Positions 38,182 to 50,648 of a DNA stretch of 64,000 nucleotides are shown piece after piece. Each line of letters begins with the position of its first letter. Positions within the stretch are counted from its first letter, which is position 1. The notes under the pieces are model-generated. The model made no database searches, was not told where the DNA came from, and was given only the letters and a program-made list of their open reading frames with translations. The stretch is from Paludibacterium denitrificans (GTDB taxonomy: Bacteria > Pseudomonadota > Gammaproteobacteria > Burkholderiales > Chromobacteriaceae). The translations under genes and the position numbers were made by a program. The DNA lies in the NCBI RefSeq assembly GCF_009707705.1, contig NZ_WLYX01000001.1, forward strand, positions 2,294,001 through 2,358,000, read 5' to 3'.

Positions 38182-38918
38182 TGAAAACATGGCGGATGTG
38201 GGGGGCTGGATGCCTGTTGGCGCTTGGTTGTACTGCATCGGTCATGGCGGCCTCGAAGGATCTGGCACAGATCCGCAGCCAATTGGCGATTGAATACGTC
38301 AAGGTCGGCAATTTGCGCGTGGCGCTGGATATGGCGAATGAAGCAGTCGATGCTGATAGTCGCTCGGCGCCAGCCTATCTCACGCGGGCATATATTTATT
38401 CCTTGTTACAGCAGGATGGTCAGGCTGAGCAGAATTATCGTCAGGCATTGCAGCTAGATCCGGCGAATCCGGAAGGGAATAACAATTACGGCCTGTTCCT
38501 GTGTGAGCATAATCGCCCGCGGGATGGCATGGGTTATTTCAGCAAGGCGCTGGCCAATCCGCTGTACGAATCGCCGCAGACCGCCTATCTGAACATGGGG
38601 CGCTGCAGTGCAAAATTGGGCGAAACCGACAAGGCCAATGATTCGCTGCTGATGGCATTGCGTGTCGCTCCTAATTTCCCATAAGCTCTTAAAGAGCTGG
38701 CATCGTTACATTTGGATCTGGGTAATGCCAAGTTGGCCGGATTCTATTTCGACCGACTGCGACAAAATAGTCAGGTTTTGGGGCCTGAAGAGTTGTGGCT
38801 GGGCATACGTATTGCGCGTCGTTCCGGCGACCGAAATCTGGAAAGTGATTGCGCGGCACAGCTACGAAACCGCTATCCCGATTCCAAAGAAACCCAGATG
38901 CTGTTGAGTGGAAGTTGA
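38181..38918 (+). CDS. pilF: Type IV pilus biogenesis lipoprotein PilF/PilW (in-frame stop)
   Basis: About 246 residues. A lipobox (LLALGC, Cys near residue 17) follows the signal. TPR repeats follow (SAPAYLTRAYIYSLLQQDGQ, then EGNNNYGLFLCEH). PilF assists secretin assembly for type IV pili, the machine used for DNA uptake. A TAA at 38684 interrupts the frame; read on the reverse strand, GCTTATGGG stands for GCTGG(N)GGG, a CC-to-TA swap in this frame. Downstream residues ALKELASLHLDLGN continue the TPR. Confidence 0.88.
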
Positions 38919-39798
38919 TGATGGAACAACAACCTGACCAATCCAAACCGTCTGGCGAACCCGGAGTTGGTTTTCTGCTGAAGCAGGCGCGGGAAGCCGC
39001 CGGGGTGAGCTTGGCCGATGTCGCGGCCCGGCTGAAGTTGTCCATGCGTCAACTCGAAGCCATCGAGGCGGACGATTTTCAGTCATTGCCCGGTCCGATC
39101 TTTGTCCGCGGCTTCGTGCGTAACTATGCGCGTTTTCTGGCCTTGGATAGCGAGCCGCTGATGCGGCGGCTGGAACAGCAGATGCCTGTTGCCGCTCAAG
39201 AGACCGTGGCTGATGTACCGCAGCACGTGGGCAAGAACTTGCGGGCAAGGCGCCGCGGGTGGCTCGGTTGGCCTGGGGTCGACCGTTGGCTGTGCTGTTG
39301 TTGGTGCTGGTGATTATTGGCGTGGCCTGGTGGTGGCTGTCGCGAGAACATGTTGATTCGGCGGAGACGGCTCCGGGGCAGTTGGCGCCGATGCTGGTCC
39401 ATCAGGAGGCGGCCTCGGCATCGTTGGGCACAAGTGCTGCTGCCAGTGCGCCAACTAAAACGGCTCATATGGTGGCGTCTGCCGCGTCGACGGTGCCAAG
39501 TAGTGGGATAAGCAAATCGCAGGCTAGTGTCGCCGTTGCTAGCACGCAACCAGATGCGGCGGGCAAGATCAGTTTGAAGGTGGGAAGCGGAGCTGCCCGG
39601 ATTTCTGTCGTCGATGCCAACGGTAAAAAACTGGTTTTTGAAACGGTAGCGGCTGGCAGCGGGCGTGAAGTGAGTGGCACACCGCCGTTCCAGCTTAAAA
39701 TTGGCAACGCGGCACAGGTCCAGTTGGCGTATAACGGCCAACCCGTTAATTTCTCAGACAAGATTCGTGGTACAACCGCCAGAATCGAGCTCAAGTAA
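38918..39798 (+). CDS. rodZ: Cytoskeleton protein RodZ (one lesion)
   Basis: About 294 residues. N-terminal HTH domain (GVGFLLKQAREAAGVSLADVA, then PIFVRGFVRNYARFL), a membrane segment (LAVLLLVLVIIGVAWWW), and a periplasmic domain ending in the C-terminal RodZ fold (ARISVVDANGKKLVFETVAAG). RodZ links MreB to the membrane and elongation machinery. The frame breaks near 39243, one C short (NLPGKAPRVARLAW restored). Start overlaps the pilF stop (TGATG). Confidence 0.93.
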
Positions 39799-39816
39799 CA
39801 ATTCAGGTTTTAAAAA

Positions 39817-41106
39817 ATGGATAGCGGGATTATCGCTCGACGCCCTACTCGCCGGTACGAGTAGGGCATGTTGTTGTCGGGTCGGACGCTCCGGTGGTGG
39901 TTCAGTCAATGACCAACACTGATACGGCCGACGCAGTGGCGACGGCCAAGCAGGTTTATGAGTTGGCCGAAGCCGGTTCGGAACTGGTACGCATTACGGT
40001 GAATACGCCAGAGGCCGCGGCCAAGGTGGCCGAAATTCGCCAGCGCCCTGGATGATATGGGCTGTAATACCCCATTGGTTGGTGATTTCCATTTCAACGG
40101 AGACCGACTGCTCAAGGAGTATCCCGACTGCGCGCGTGCGTTGGCCAAATACCGTATCAATCCGGGTAATGTTGGCAAGGGCGCCAAAGGCGATGACAAG
40201 TTTGCCTTCATGATCCGTGCCGCGGCCGAATATGACAAGCCCGTGCGTATTGGTGTCAACTGGGGAAGTCTGGATCAGAGTCTGGCCACGCGGCTGATGG
40301 ATGCCAACAATCGTTCGGCCAACCCTCTTGCTCCGGATGCCATCATGCGCGAGGCGTTGATTGTGTCAGCGCTGGAGTCTGCCCAAAAGGCCATTGATCT
40401 GGGGCTATCGCCTGACAAGATTTTGCTGTCCTGCAAGGTTAGCCACGTGCAGGACCTGATTAGCGTGTATCGTGATCTCGGCCGTCGCTGTGATTATCCG
40501 TTGCATTTGGGTCTGACCGAGGCTGGGATGGGGTCCAAGGGCATTGTGGCGTCCACCGCTGCGCTGGCTGTCCTGCTGCAAGAAGGTATCGGCGATACCA
40601 TCCGTATTTCACTGACCCCGGCGCCCGGTGAAGCCCGTACCCGGGAGGTGGTCGTCGCGCAGGAAATCCTGCAAACGATGGGTTTGCGCAGCTTTACCCC
40701 GTTGGTCACGGCTTGCCCGGGTTGCGGGCGCACGACCAGTACCTTCTTTCAGGAGCTGGCTGACCGCATCCAGCAATATCTGCGCGCACAAATGCCGATC
40801 TGGCGCTTGCAGTACCCCGGCGTGGAAGATATGAAAGTCGCGGTAATGGGCTGCGTGGTAAATGGGCCGGGTGAATCGAAACTGGCCGATATTGGTATTT
40901 CTTTGCCCGGTACGGGTGAAGTGCCGGTGGCGCCGGTGTATATGGATGGACAAAAAGACGTTACGCTCAAGGGGGAGCATATCGCCGAAGAGTTCCAGAC
41001 TATCGTTGAACATTATGTGCAAACTCGCTACGGCGAGGGTGGAGTCAAGCGGCGAGAGGTGGCAAATCGTACCATCCCGATCCAGGCTGTCCCTGCTGGC
41101 AAGTGA
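39817..41106 (+). CDS. ispG: (E)-4-hydroxy-3-methylbut-2-enyl-diphosphate synthase (two lesions)
   Basis: About 428 residues. Iron-sulfur Cys motifs are present ([10 protein letters not shown] and [11 protein letters not shown]). IspG makes HMBPP in the MEP isoprenoid pathway. The N-terminal part is broken twice: CCGG for CCAGG near 39851 (restores [20 protein letters not shown]) and CCCTGG for CCTGG near 40048 (restores [16 protein letters not shown]). The gene is normally essential, which supports sequence error rather than decay. Confidence 0.95.
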
Positions 41107-41168
41107 GCCAATTAATTTGAGTCGGCCGTTTCGGCCAACGTATTAGGCATAATTCCAGATAAACTGAC

Positions 41169-42457
41169 ATGGCACAAAAACTCCAAGCGATCAAAGGCAT
41201 GAATGACGTTCTGCCTGCCGAATCGCACCAGTGGGAATATTTTGAAGGGGTATTGCGTGGGCTGCTGGCCGATTACGGTTACCAGAACATTCGTACGCCT
41301 ATCGTGGAGACCACACCGCTGTTCGTGCGCTCCATCGGCGAAGTCACCGACATCGTCGAAAAGGAAATGTATACCTTTACCGATAGTCTCAACGGGGACA
41401 GCCTGACGCTCCGACCGGAGGGGACTGCCGGTACGCTGCGGGCCGTCGTCGAGCACAGCCTGCTGTACAACGCCACGCAAAAGCTGTGGTACATGGGGCC
41501 GATGTTCCGCCACGAGCGTCCGCAAAAAGGCCGTTATCGCCAGTTTCACCAGATGGGTATCGAGGCACTTGGCTTCGCCGGACCGGATATTGATGCAGAA
41601 ATCATCCTGATGACGGCCGATCTGTGGCGCCGCCCGGGGATTGCGCAGTATGTCCGGCTGGAGATCAACACGCTGGGCAACAAGGATGAGCGTGCCGCTC
41701 ACCGCGAAGCGCTGATTCGCCATCTGGAAGCCCATGCCGACGTACTGGATGAAGATGGCAAGCGCCGCCTGTACAGCAACCCGCTGCGCGTGCTGGATAC
41801 CAAGAACCCAGCCATGCAGGACATGGCCAATAGTGCTCCGCGCCTGATTGATTATCTGGGCGAAGAGTCACGGGCCCATTACGAGGGTTGGAAAACCATG
41901 CTGGCCGGTTTGGGTATCGACTACGTCGAAAATCCACGGCTGGTACGTGGGCTCGATTATTACAATCACTCGGTATTCGAATGGGTGACGACCGAGCTTG
42001 GCGCGCAAGGAACGATCTGTGCTTAAGCGGCCGCTACGATGGGCTGATCGAACAGCTGGGTGGCAAACCGGCCCCCGGTATTGGCTTTGGTATGGGCCTA
42101 GAACGCGTGTTGCTGTTGTTGCAGGATAAGGGCTTGTTGCCTACCCAGCGTGGTGTGGATGTGTATCTGGTACAGCAAGGTGCGGGTGCCGCATTATATG
42201 GCATGCGATTGGCGGCCCGTCTGCGTACCGCCGGTTATGCCGTTGTGCAGCATCTGGGCGAGGGCAGTTTCAAGTCGCAGATGAAAAAGGCCGATGCCAG
42301 CGGTGCAGCCGTAGCGGTGATCGTAGGCGAAAACGAAATCCAGTCTGAACAAGCCGTGGTGAAGCCATTACGTGTCGATGGTGCGCAGGAAACTGTCGCG
42401 CTGGACGATGTACCGGCGGCCGTAGCTCGCTTCCAAGCTCAAACATTACAAGGGTGA
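41169..42457 (+). CDS. hisS: Histidyl-tRNA synthetase (one lesion)
   Basis: About 428 residues. Class II motifs are seen: motif 2 in [21 protein letters not shown], and the His-binding [12 protein letters not shown]. The break is GCTTAAGC at 42021-42028. Reading GCTGGC restores [19 protein letters not shown], a universally conserved block. HisS is essential; the lesion would kill if real. Confidence 0.96.
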
Positions 42458-42461
42458 TGCC

Positions 42462-43092
42462 GTGGCACTTGATTCGCATGAACAGGAACAGATCGATTCA
42501 CTGAAAGTCTTCTGGCAGCATTGGGGTAAATGGATCAGTGTGGTGGTCGCCACCGGGTTGGTCGGGTTCTTGGGTTACAAGGGCTTCCAGTACTACGAAG
42601 CCCAGCAGTCGGAAAAGGCTGCTGTGGTGTTTGACCGCGTAGCCAGTCTGGTTGATAGTCAGAACCTGCCTCAGCTCAAGTCGGCGGCCCAATTGCTGCA
42701 AGCGGACTATCCGTCTACCGTATATGCAGCACGCAGCGCGCTGGTAGTGTCCAAAGTGGCATTCGAAAAAAATGACTTGGCCTTGGCTCAGTCGCAATTA
42801 GAATGGCTGCTGAAGAATAGCAAAGACAGTACTGTGCTGGCTGTTGCCCATTTGCGTCTGGCCAGTATCCTGCTAGACCAGAAACGTTATGACGCGGCGG
42901 TATCGGAGCTGACACAGGAACACCCAACCACGTTTGATGCCTTGTTCCCTGGATCAGCGCGGTGACGTAGCGGTTGCCAAAGGCGATATTCCTGCTGCCC
43001 GCGATGCTTACAAGGCCGCCTTGGCCAAGCTGGTGGGTGAAGCACCGATCCGCCAGTTCATCCAGACCAAACTCGACGCGCTGGGAGGTTAA
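42462..43092 (+). CDS. YfgM-like membrane TPR protein (one lesion)
   Basis: About 209 residues, GTG start. A membrane segment (WISVVVATGLVGFLGYKGF) and a periplasmic TPR_21 domain (LKSAAQLLQADYPSTVYAA, YDAAVSELTQEHPTTFDAL) are seen. YfgM works with PpiD and BamB-linked outer-membrane assembly. Break near 42952: CCCTGG for CCTGG, restoring LFLDQRGDVAVAKGD. It is followed after three bases by bamB. Confidence 0.85.
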
Positions 43093-43095
43093 CGC

Positions 43096-44234
43096 ATGCG
43101 CCGCCAATTGCTGGTTGTTGCAGTCTTGTCATCTTTTACGCTGGCCGGTTGTGCCAGCTGGTTTTCTGGCTCGTCTCGTATCGAGCCAACCCCGTTAGTC
43201 GCTATCAAATCCCTGCAACCGCTGAATGTGAAGTGGTCGCTGAGTCAAGCTTCTGCCAATACCGGTTTTATGCCGGTATACAGCAACGGTAATGTCGTGA
43301 CTGCCGATGCCGATGGGCGCATCCGCACGGTAGACGCGCTGTCTGGCCGGGTGGTATCGGAACTGAACATCAAGCGCGACTTATCGTCTGGTGTGGCGGT
43401 ATCGGGGAATTTTGCTTATGTCGGGACGGTTGATGGCAAGTTGTTAGCCGTGGACCGTGCGAGTGGTAAGGTGCGCTGGGAGCAGGTGCTAACCAGCGTG
43501 GCACAAGAAGCCCCGCAAGCCAGCGATGGTGTTGTGGTGGTGCGAACCACTGATGGTCGCCTGACCAGCTTTGCTTTGGATGACGGCAAACAACTCTGGT
43601 CTGTGGCACAAAACCTGCCGCAACTGATTGTGCGCAATACCGGCTCGATGAAACTGGTTGGGCGTGATGCTTTGATGGTCGGCCGGCAGGTGGACGTCTT
43701 TCCATTCTTAGCCAAGCCAATGGCAACCCATTGTGGGAGGGTGTCGTTGCCAATCCGCGTGGTGCTACCGAACTGGAGCGGGTGACGGATATCACCAGCC
43801 GCCCGGTATATGATGGCGGCCAAGTGTGTGCCGTGGCCTATCAAGGGCGTGTTGCCTGCTTCGAAGCCAAGACAGGTAGCCTGATGTGGGCGCGCGAGTT
43901 GTCATCCAGCCGTGGCCTGACTGTGGATGGCCGCAATGTCTATGTTACGGCCGAAGATGGCTCGGTATGGGCTTTTGACCGTAGCACGGGTCGTAATGTC
44001 TGGAAGCTGGACGACCTCAAATACCGTAATGTATCCGGCCCTGCCATGCTCGGCCGTTTCGTGCTTGTCGTCGATGGTGAAGGCTATGCCCATCTGCTGT
44101 CGAACGAAAATGGCAGTATTGTCGGCCGTAGCAAGACCGGCACTGACGGTCTGACCGATCAACCTGTATCGCTAGGCGCGTCTGCACTGTTGCAAGGCAA
44201 AAATGGCCGCTTGGTGATGCTGTCCATAGAATAA
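43096..44234 (+). CDS. bamB: Outer-membrane assembly lipoprotein BamB (one lesion)
   Basis: About 379 residues. A lipobox (LAGC, Cys near residue 18) and PQQ-like beta-propeller repeats ([55 protein letters not shown]). BamB is part of the BAM complex. The frame breaks near 43690: CCGG for CCTGG, restoring [21 protein letters not shown]. Confidence 0.93.
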
Positions 44235-44247
44235 AAAGCAGTACTAC

Positions 44248-45658
44248 ATGAAACCAACCGTCGCTCTGGTCGGCCGCCCCAATGTGGGTAAGTCGACCCT
44301 TTTTAACCGTCTGACCCGTAGTCGTGATGCCTTGGTTGCCGATCAACCTGGTCTGACGCGTGACCGCCATTATGGCCACGGCCGAGTGGGCGGCAAACCT
44401 TATCTGGTTGTGGACACCGGGGGTTTTGAACCCGTGGTGGACGAAGGCATCTTGTTTGAAATGGCCAAGCAGACTCTGCAGGCGGTTGACGAAGCCGATG
44501 CGGTGGTGTTTCTGGTGGATGGCCGTACTGGTATCACGCCACAAGACAAAATCATTGCTAACCGTTTGCGCCGGTGCAGCGGCCCGTTTATCTGGCCGTC
44601 AACAAGTCCGAGGGCATGAGTCATGCTATCGCCGCAGCAGAGTTCCACGAGCTGGCGCTGGGCGAACCGCTGGTCATATCTTCGGCGCATGGCGACGGCG
44701 TGCGTGAACTGATGGATCTGGTGCTGGAGGACTTTCCTGAGGAAGAAGAAGGCAATGGAGTCCATCATCCAAAGTTTGCTGTCATTGGCCGCCCCAATGT
44801 GGGTAAGTCCACGCTGGTGAATGCCATTTTGGGTGAGGACCGGGTAATTGCCTTTGACCATCCCGGCACTACGCGCGATAGCATTTATATTGATTTTGAA
44901 CGGGATGCCCAAACCTATACCATCATTGATACGGCTGGCGTGCGTCGTCGCGGCAAGGTGACGGAAGCGATTGAAAAGTTTTCTGTGATCAAGACGATGA
45001 AAGCCATCGAAGACGCCAATGTAGCCGTGCTGGTGTTGGATGCGCAGCAGGATATCTCCGAGCAGGATGCTACCATTGCCGGTTTCGCCTTGGAGGCTGG
45101 CCGGGCTTTGGTGGTGGCGGTCAATAAGTGGGATAACCGGACGCCGAGCGAAAAGAGCACGTTCGACGTGAAATCGCGCGGAAAATCAATTTCCTCGACT
45201 TTGCCAAGTTTCACTATATCTCCGCCATAGAAGGGCGAGGTGTTGCGGATCTGTTCAAGTCGATTGATGAAGCATACCAGGCGGCGATGGCCAAACTGGC
45301 CACGCCGAAACTGACGCGAGTCCTGAATGTGGCGATAGAACGACAAGCACCGCCACGCTCTGGTCTAATTCGTCCCAAGATGCGCTATGCTCACCAAGGT
45401 GGCATGAATCCGCCGATCATTGTGGTGCATGGCAATGCGCTCGACAATATACCGGAAAGTTATACCCGTTATCTGGAACATACTTTCCGTAAGGTGTTCA
45501 AATTGCAAGGAACACCTCTGCGAGTGCAATATAAAACAGCGGAAAATCCTTTTGACACTGAGGCGGACAAAGAGAAATCACGGGCCAAACCCAAGCCGAT
45601 GTCCAAGTTGAAAGGTCGGGAAAAGGAAACCCGTTGGGGTAAAAACGGCAAAAAATAG
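44248..45658 (+). CDS. der: Ribosome assembly GTPase Der/EngA (two lesions)
   Basis: About 470 residues. Two tandem GTPase domains with G1 motifs [11 protein letters not shown] (near residue 9) and [11 protein letters not shown] (near residue 180), and a C-terminal KH-like domain with [11 protein letters not shown]. Breaks: CCGG for CCTGG near 44571 (restores [18 protein letters not shown]) and an A-run loss near 45171 ([20 protein letters not shown]). Essential in most bacteria. Confidence 0.95.
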
Positions 45659-45749
45659 TACAACAGTATTTTTTCTGCTAAAACTTAAGCGTACCTGCCC
45701 AGCTTTAAAACGACTTTAATACAACAATCACCGATTCGGAGAAAAACGA

Positions 45750-46007
45750 ATGAGCTCTAAAGGGCAAATGTTACAAGACCCGTTCCTGAATATCCTGCGC
45801 AAGGAGCATGTACCAGTGTCTATTTATCTGGTAAACGGCATCAAGCTGCAAGGTCAGGTAGAGTCTTTTGACCAGTATGTTGTGCTGCTGAAAAATACGG
45901 TTACCCAAATGGTTTACAAACATGCCATTTCTACCGTGGTTCCGGCCCGTCCGGTTAATATTCCGCACGACAATCCGGGGCAGAAGCCGGAGCAACAAGA
46001 CGCTTGA
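45750..46007 (+). CDS. hfq: RNA chaperone Hfq
   Basis: 85 residues, intact, starting [23 protein letters not shown]. The Sm1 ([21 protein letters not shown]) and Sm2 ([10 protein letters not shown]) motifs are typical. Hfq pairs small RNAs with mRNA targets. Confidence 0.98.
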   Translation: MSSKGQMLQDPFLNILRKEHVPVSIYLVNGIKLQGQVESFDQYVVLLKNTVTQMVYKHAISTVVPARPVNIPHDNPGQKPEQQDA

Positions 46008-46030
46008 TTGCTGTCGTTGCTGGTTTTTGG

Positions 46031-46079
46031 GGGCCGATTGACCACATGATATGTGGGCTGTCGGCCTTTGTCTTTTTGT
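46031..46079 (+). terminator. Intrinsic terminator after hfq
   Basis: GGCCGA and TCGGCC, with an inner CCACAT/ATGTGG stem, are followed by a T-rich stretch. Confidence 0.7.
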
Positions 46080-46103
46080 TGTCTTTCTTCATGGTCCTTT
46101 GTT

Positions 46104-47252
46104 GTGTTTGATCGTCCTGACGTAGGTGACCGAGGCCATCCTGGTGTGTCTTGATTTCGGCGAGGCCGATTATCAGGAAAACGTAGCCGAATGTGCTGAA
46201 CTGGTACGCAGTGCTAAGCGTGTCCATTCTTGGGCATGATACAGGGGAAGCGTCAGCGTCCTGACGCGGCTCTCTTTGCTGGCAAGGGTAAGGTTGATGA
46301 AATTGGCGCCTTGGTACAGGCGACTTCGGCCAACGTTGTCATCTTCAACCACCAACTGTCACCGGCGCAGGAACGTAATATTGAGCGGGTTCTGCAGTGC
46401 CGGGTGATTGATCGTACCAGCCTGATCCTGGATATCTTTGCCCAGCGTGCGCGTAGCCATGAAGGCAAGTTGCAGGTTGAGTTGGCCCAGTTGTCCCACC
46501 TTGCCACGCGTCTGGTACGCGGCTGGACTCACTTGGAGCGTCAAAAGGGTGGGGTGGGCCTGCGGGGCCCTGGTGAAACTCAGCTGGAGACTGACCGTCG
46601 TCTGTTGGGTAACCGCGTGAAGGGATTGAAAGAGCGTTTGGCCCGGTGCAGCGCCAGCGTAAAACCCAGCGCCGTAGTCGTGGTCGGTCTGGCATTGCCT
46701 CGGTTTCCATTGTTGGCTATACCAATGCCGGTAAATCCACCTTGTTTAATTCGCTGACCAAAGCCCGAATCTATGCGGCAGATCAGCTGTTTGCCACCCC
46801 CGGATACGACGAGTCGCAAGCTATTTCTCAATCCGGAAGTCTCGGTGGTGATGTCGGATACGGTCGGATTCATCAAGGATTTGCCCCACTCACTGGTGGC
46901 TGCCTTCCGCGCAACACTGGAAGAAACGATTCAGGCCGATTTGCTGTTACATGTGGTGGATTCGGCCAACCCGATGCGCGATGTGCAAATTGATGAAGTC
47001 AATAAAGTACTGGCGGAAATTGGTGCTGACAAAGTGCCACAGTTATTGGTCTGGAACAAAACGGACTTGCGCGGCTTGCCTGCTGCACTTGAACGCGACG
47101 CCGATAATCTACCGGTAGCAGTGCGGGTGTCAGCGTTGACGGGTGAAGGTCTGGATTTGCTGCGTGAAGGATTGGCAGAACGCATTCAGGCATTGCAAGG
47201 GATGGATCGCACTGAGTCTGAAATTGATGTCCGCTGGACCGATAGCGACTAG
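46104..47252 (+). CDS. hflX: Ribosome-associated GTPase HflX (lesions)
   Basis: About 383 residues. GTG start giving [19 protein letters not shown]. The glycine-rich family motif [18 protein letters not shown] and the G1 motif [12 protein letters not shown] are clear, then [19 protein letters not shown]. HflX splits stalled ribosomes. Breaks: an extra G near 46131, GCTAAGCG for GCTGGCG near 46215 with CTTGGGC for CTGGGC near 46230, CCGGTG near 46650, and CCCCCGG for CCCTGG near 46797. Each restoration joins conserved blocks. Confidence 0.92.
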
Positions 47253-47678
47253 GATGCAGGGTGGGAGCTAGCGACAGCAGGAGCCTTTTAGCAGGCACCG
47301 ACTTGCCAGTGGAATCTATGCAAACGCTATCCGGTAAATTCCCATATGCATGACACAGTTAAATTCCCGATGGTTATAACCAGACGGCACTTATGTCGTG
47401 ACTGGACAAGCACATTGGCGCAGATGAGCGTAAAATAGGGCACGAATTTCCCGATCAGGCTTAAAGCCTCCCGTCTTTCCGGTTAGAATCCATGTTTTGG
47501 TTTTGCCGCGCAGGGTGGAAAGTGCGTGCCGTAGGGATGGATGTTCGGCTCGTGGCATCGTGCGATGCGAAGTGTACAAGGTTGCCTTGGCGGCCTGTAT
47601 GCTGGCTGTTCGATAAGGCCGAGCAACAATTTAGTAACTGACAACTGGTAAGCGATTCCGGCCAGTTTGCCGATAACA
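47253..47678. other. Long spacer between hflX and hisZ, no gene recognised
   Basis: About 425 bases before the terminator at 47679. No open frame gives a recognisable product; the longest, near 47491, has about 50 codons and no family signature. The hflK and hflC genes that often follow hflX are not here. A small RNA ending at the terminator would fit, but there is no sequence proof. Confidence 0.4.
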
Positions 47679-47706
47679 AGGCGGGGTGGCGAATCCCGCC
47701 TTTTAT
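47679..47706 (+). terminator. Intrinsic terminator ahead of hisZ
   Basis: GGCGGG and CCCGCC flank a nine-base loop and are followed by TTTTATT. Confidence 0.75.
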
Positions 47707-47722
47707 TCTGTGGCTGATCTGA

Positions 47723-48880
47723 ATGATACGTAACTGGCTGTTACCGGAATACATCGCGGATATTCTTCCCGCTACCGCCCGTCAGGTGGAAACTGCCAAA
47801 ACGGCAATGCTGGAATTGTTCCGTTGTGCAGGCTATGAATTGGTGCTGCCCCCGTTGATCGAATATGTAGATTCGTTGGTGGCGGAAGGGGATGCGGCGC
47901 TGGACCTGAAAACCTTCAAGCTCGATGATCAGTTATCTGGTCGTCAACTGGGTTTGCGTGCTGACATCACTCCTCAGGTAGCTCGGATCGACGCGCATCT
48001 GCTGGCTAATCGTAGCGGCGTAACCCGACTGTGCTATGCTTAAGCAGCGTGGTGCATACCCGTCCGAATGGCTTGATGAGTTCGCGCCAGCCAATGCAAG
48101 TCGGGGCAGAGCTATATGGCTATGCCGGTATTGAGGCGGATCTGGAAGTTATCCGTCTGATGCTGGCGGTGTTGCGGCAGGTGGGGGTAGAGAATCTGCG
48201 TCTGGATGTTGGGCACTACGCCATTTTCCGTGGATTGTCTCAAGCGGCTGGTATTAACGGTGATGCCGCCCGTGAGCTGTTCCGCGTCTTGCAAAGTAAA
48301 GATATTTCGACGCTGCGTGAGTTGGTCACCAATGTAGCCGAACCATACAAAAGTGCTTTCCTGCTGTTGCCAGAACTGTATGGCCCGGTTTCGGTGCTGG
48401 CTAAGGCACGCGCACGCTTGCCTGCTTTGCCTGAGGTTGAGTTGGGCCTGACCCAGTTGTCGTCCATTGCCCAATCGCTGGCCGGTGAGGTGGAATTGAG
48501 TTTTGACCTGACCGAATTGCGTGGCACGCATTATCACACCGGCTTGATGTTTGCCGCCTATGCCGAAGGCTGGGCGGAAGAGCTGGCGCGTGGTGGTCGT
48601 TACGATAACGTTGGCCGAAGATTTGGTCGTGCTCGTCCTGCTACTGGCTTCAGCCCGGATCTGCGCGATCTGATCCGTATTTTGCCGGAACGCGATAGTT
48701 CTATGGGTATCCGTGTGGCGGCAAGCCATTTGCCTGGCGCAGAGGATGAGGTGGCTCGTCTGCGTGCCCGGTGGTGAAATGGTGATCATTGATTACTTGG
48801 GCGAATCGGCCGAGTCCCTCAATTGCAATCGTGAACTGGTTCCGGTGGCGCAGGGTTGGCAGGTCGTTCCGTTTAACTGA
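47723..48880 (+). CDS. hisZ: ATP phosphoribosyltransferase regulatory subunit HisZ (two lesions)
   Basis: About 385 residues, starting [23 protein letters not shown]. It resembles HisS without tRNA-binding parts; [29 protein letters not shown] and [21 protein letters not shown] are family blocks. HisZ pairs with short HisG to start histidine synthesis. Breaks: GCTTAAGC at 48040-48047 (restores [14 protein letters not shown]) and CCCGG for CCGG near 48770 ([15 protein letters not shown]). Confidence 0.93.
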
Positions 48881-48894
48881 TTTTCTGTATTTGA

Positions 48895-50212
<1,318 letters not shown>

Positions 50213-50240
50213 GACCGGTCTGTCACATCTAGTTTCCAGA

Positions 50241-50265
50241 AGCCCGCATCATGCGGGCTTTTTTC
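50241..50265 (+). terminator. Intrinsic terminator after purA
   Basis: AGCCCGCA pairs with TGCGGGCT around TCA, followed by six T. Confidence 0.9.
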
Positions 50266-50321
50266 TTGTTGGTAGGTAGAGTGCGGTAGTGGGGCTATGG
50301 GACTGAAGCGATGGCAGAAAT

Positions 50322-50359
50322 AGAAAGAGCCGTTGATTTCACAATCAACGGCTCTTTCT
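50322..50359 (-). terminator. Terminator of the tRNA-Leu cluster
   Basis: A perfect 17-base inverted repeat (AGAAAGAGCCGTTGATT with its complement, four-base loop) directly downstream of the first tRNA-Leu on the minus strand. On that strand it runs into CTTTCTATTTC. Confidence 0.75.
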
Positions 50360-50368
50360 TGAATACGG

Positions 50369-50456
50369 TGGTGCCCCGGGAGAAGACTCGAACTTCCACG
50401 CCCTTGCGAGCGCTAGCACCTGAAGCTAGTGCGTCTACCAATTCCGCCACCCGGGC
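50369..50456 (-). tRNA. tRNA-Leu (CAG), copy 1, one extra base
   Basis: Class II tRNA with a long variable arm; anticodon loop CTTCAGG gives CAG. CCA is encoded. The acceptor 3' strand has an extra G (CCCGGGGC on the minus strand) compared with the other copies (CCCGGGC), which would upset the acceptor pairing. Probably a read error. Confidence 0.93.
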
Positions 50457-50512
50457 ACATACAAAATTTACAACATCAACAGATAATGGTAGTTATCTGT
50501 TATAAAATCTGT

Positions 50513-50599
50513 TGGTGCCCGGGAGAAGACTCGAACTTCCACGCCCTTGCGAGCGCTAGCACCTGAAGCTAGTGCGTCTACCAATTCCGCCACCCGGGC
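50513..50599 (-). tRNA. tRNA-Leu (CAG), copy 2
   Basis: The 87-nt reference copy: GCCCGGG acceptor, CAG anticodon, variable arm CGCTCGCAAGGGCG, encoded CCA. Confidence 0.96.
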
Positions 50600-50648
50600 C
50601 AACCAGATTTTTTTGTTACATCATTAACTCGAACACCACAGTTTTGAG

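Noticed and set aside
45686..45692. CTTAAGC after der as another scar
   Set aside because: It lies in a spacer and lacks the preceding G; there is no frame to test it against.
9925..48047. Programmed frameshifting or recoding at the GCTTAAGC sites
   Set aside because: The sites give an immediate stop in many unrelated genes and lack slippery heptamers or shared structure; reading GCTGGC restores the frame directly.
9925..48047. GCTTAAGC as scar of a mobile element or target duplication
   Set aside because: No flanking duplications, no element remnants, and the change is a replacement of GG by TAAG, not an insertion with repeats.
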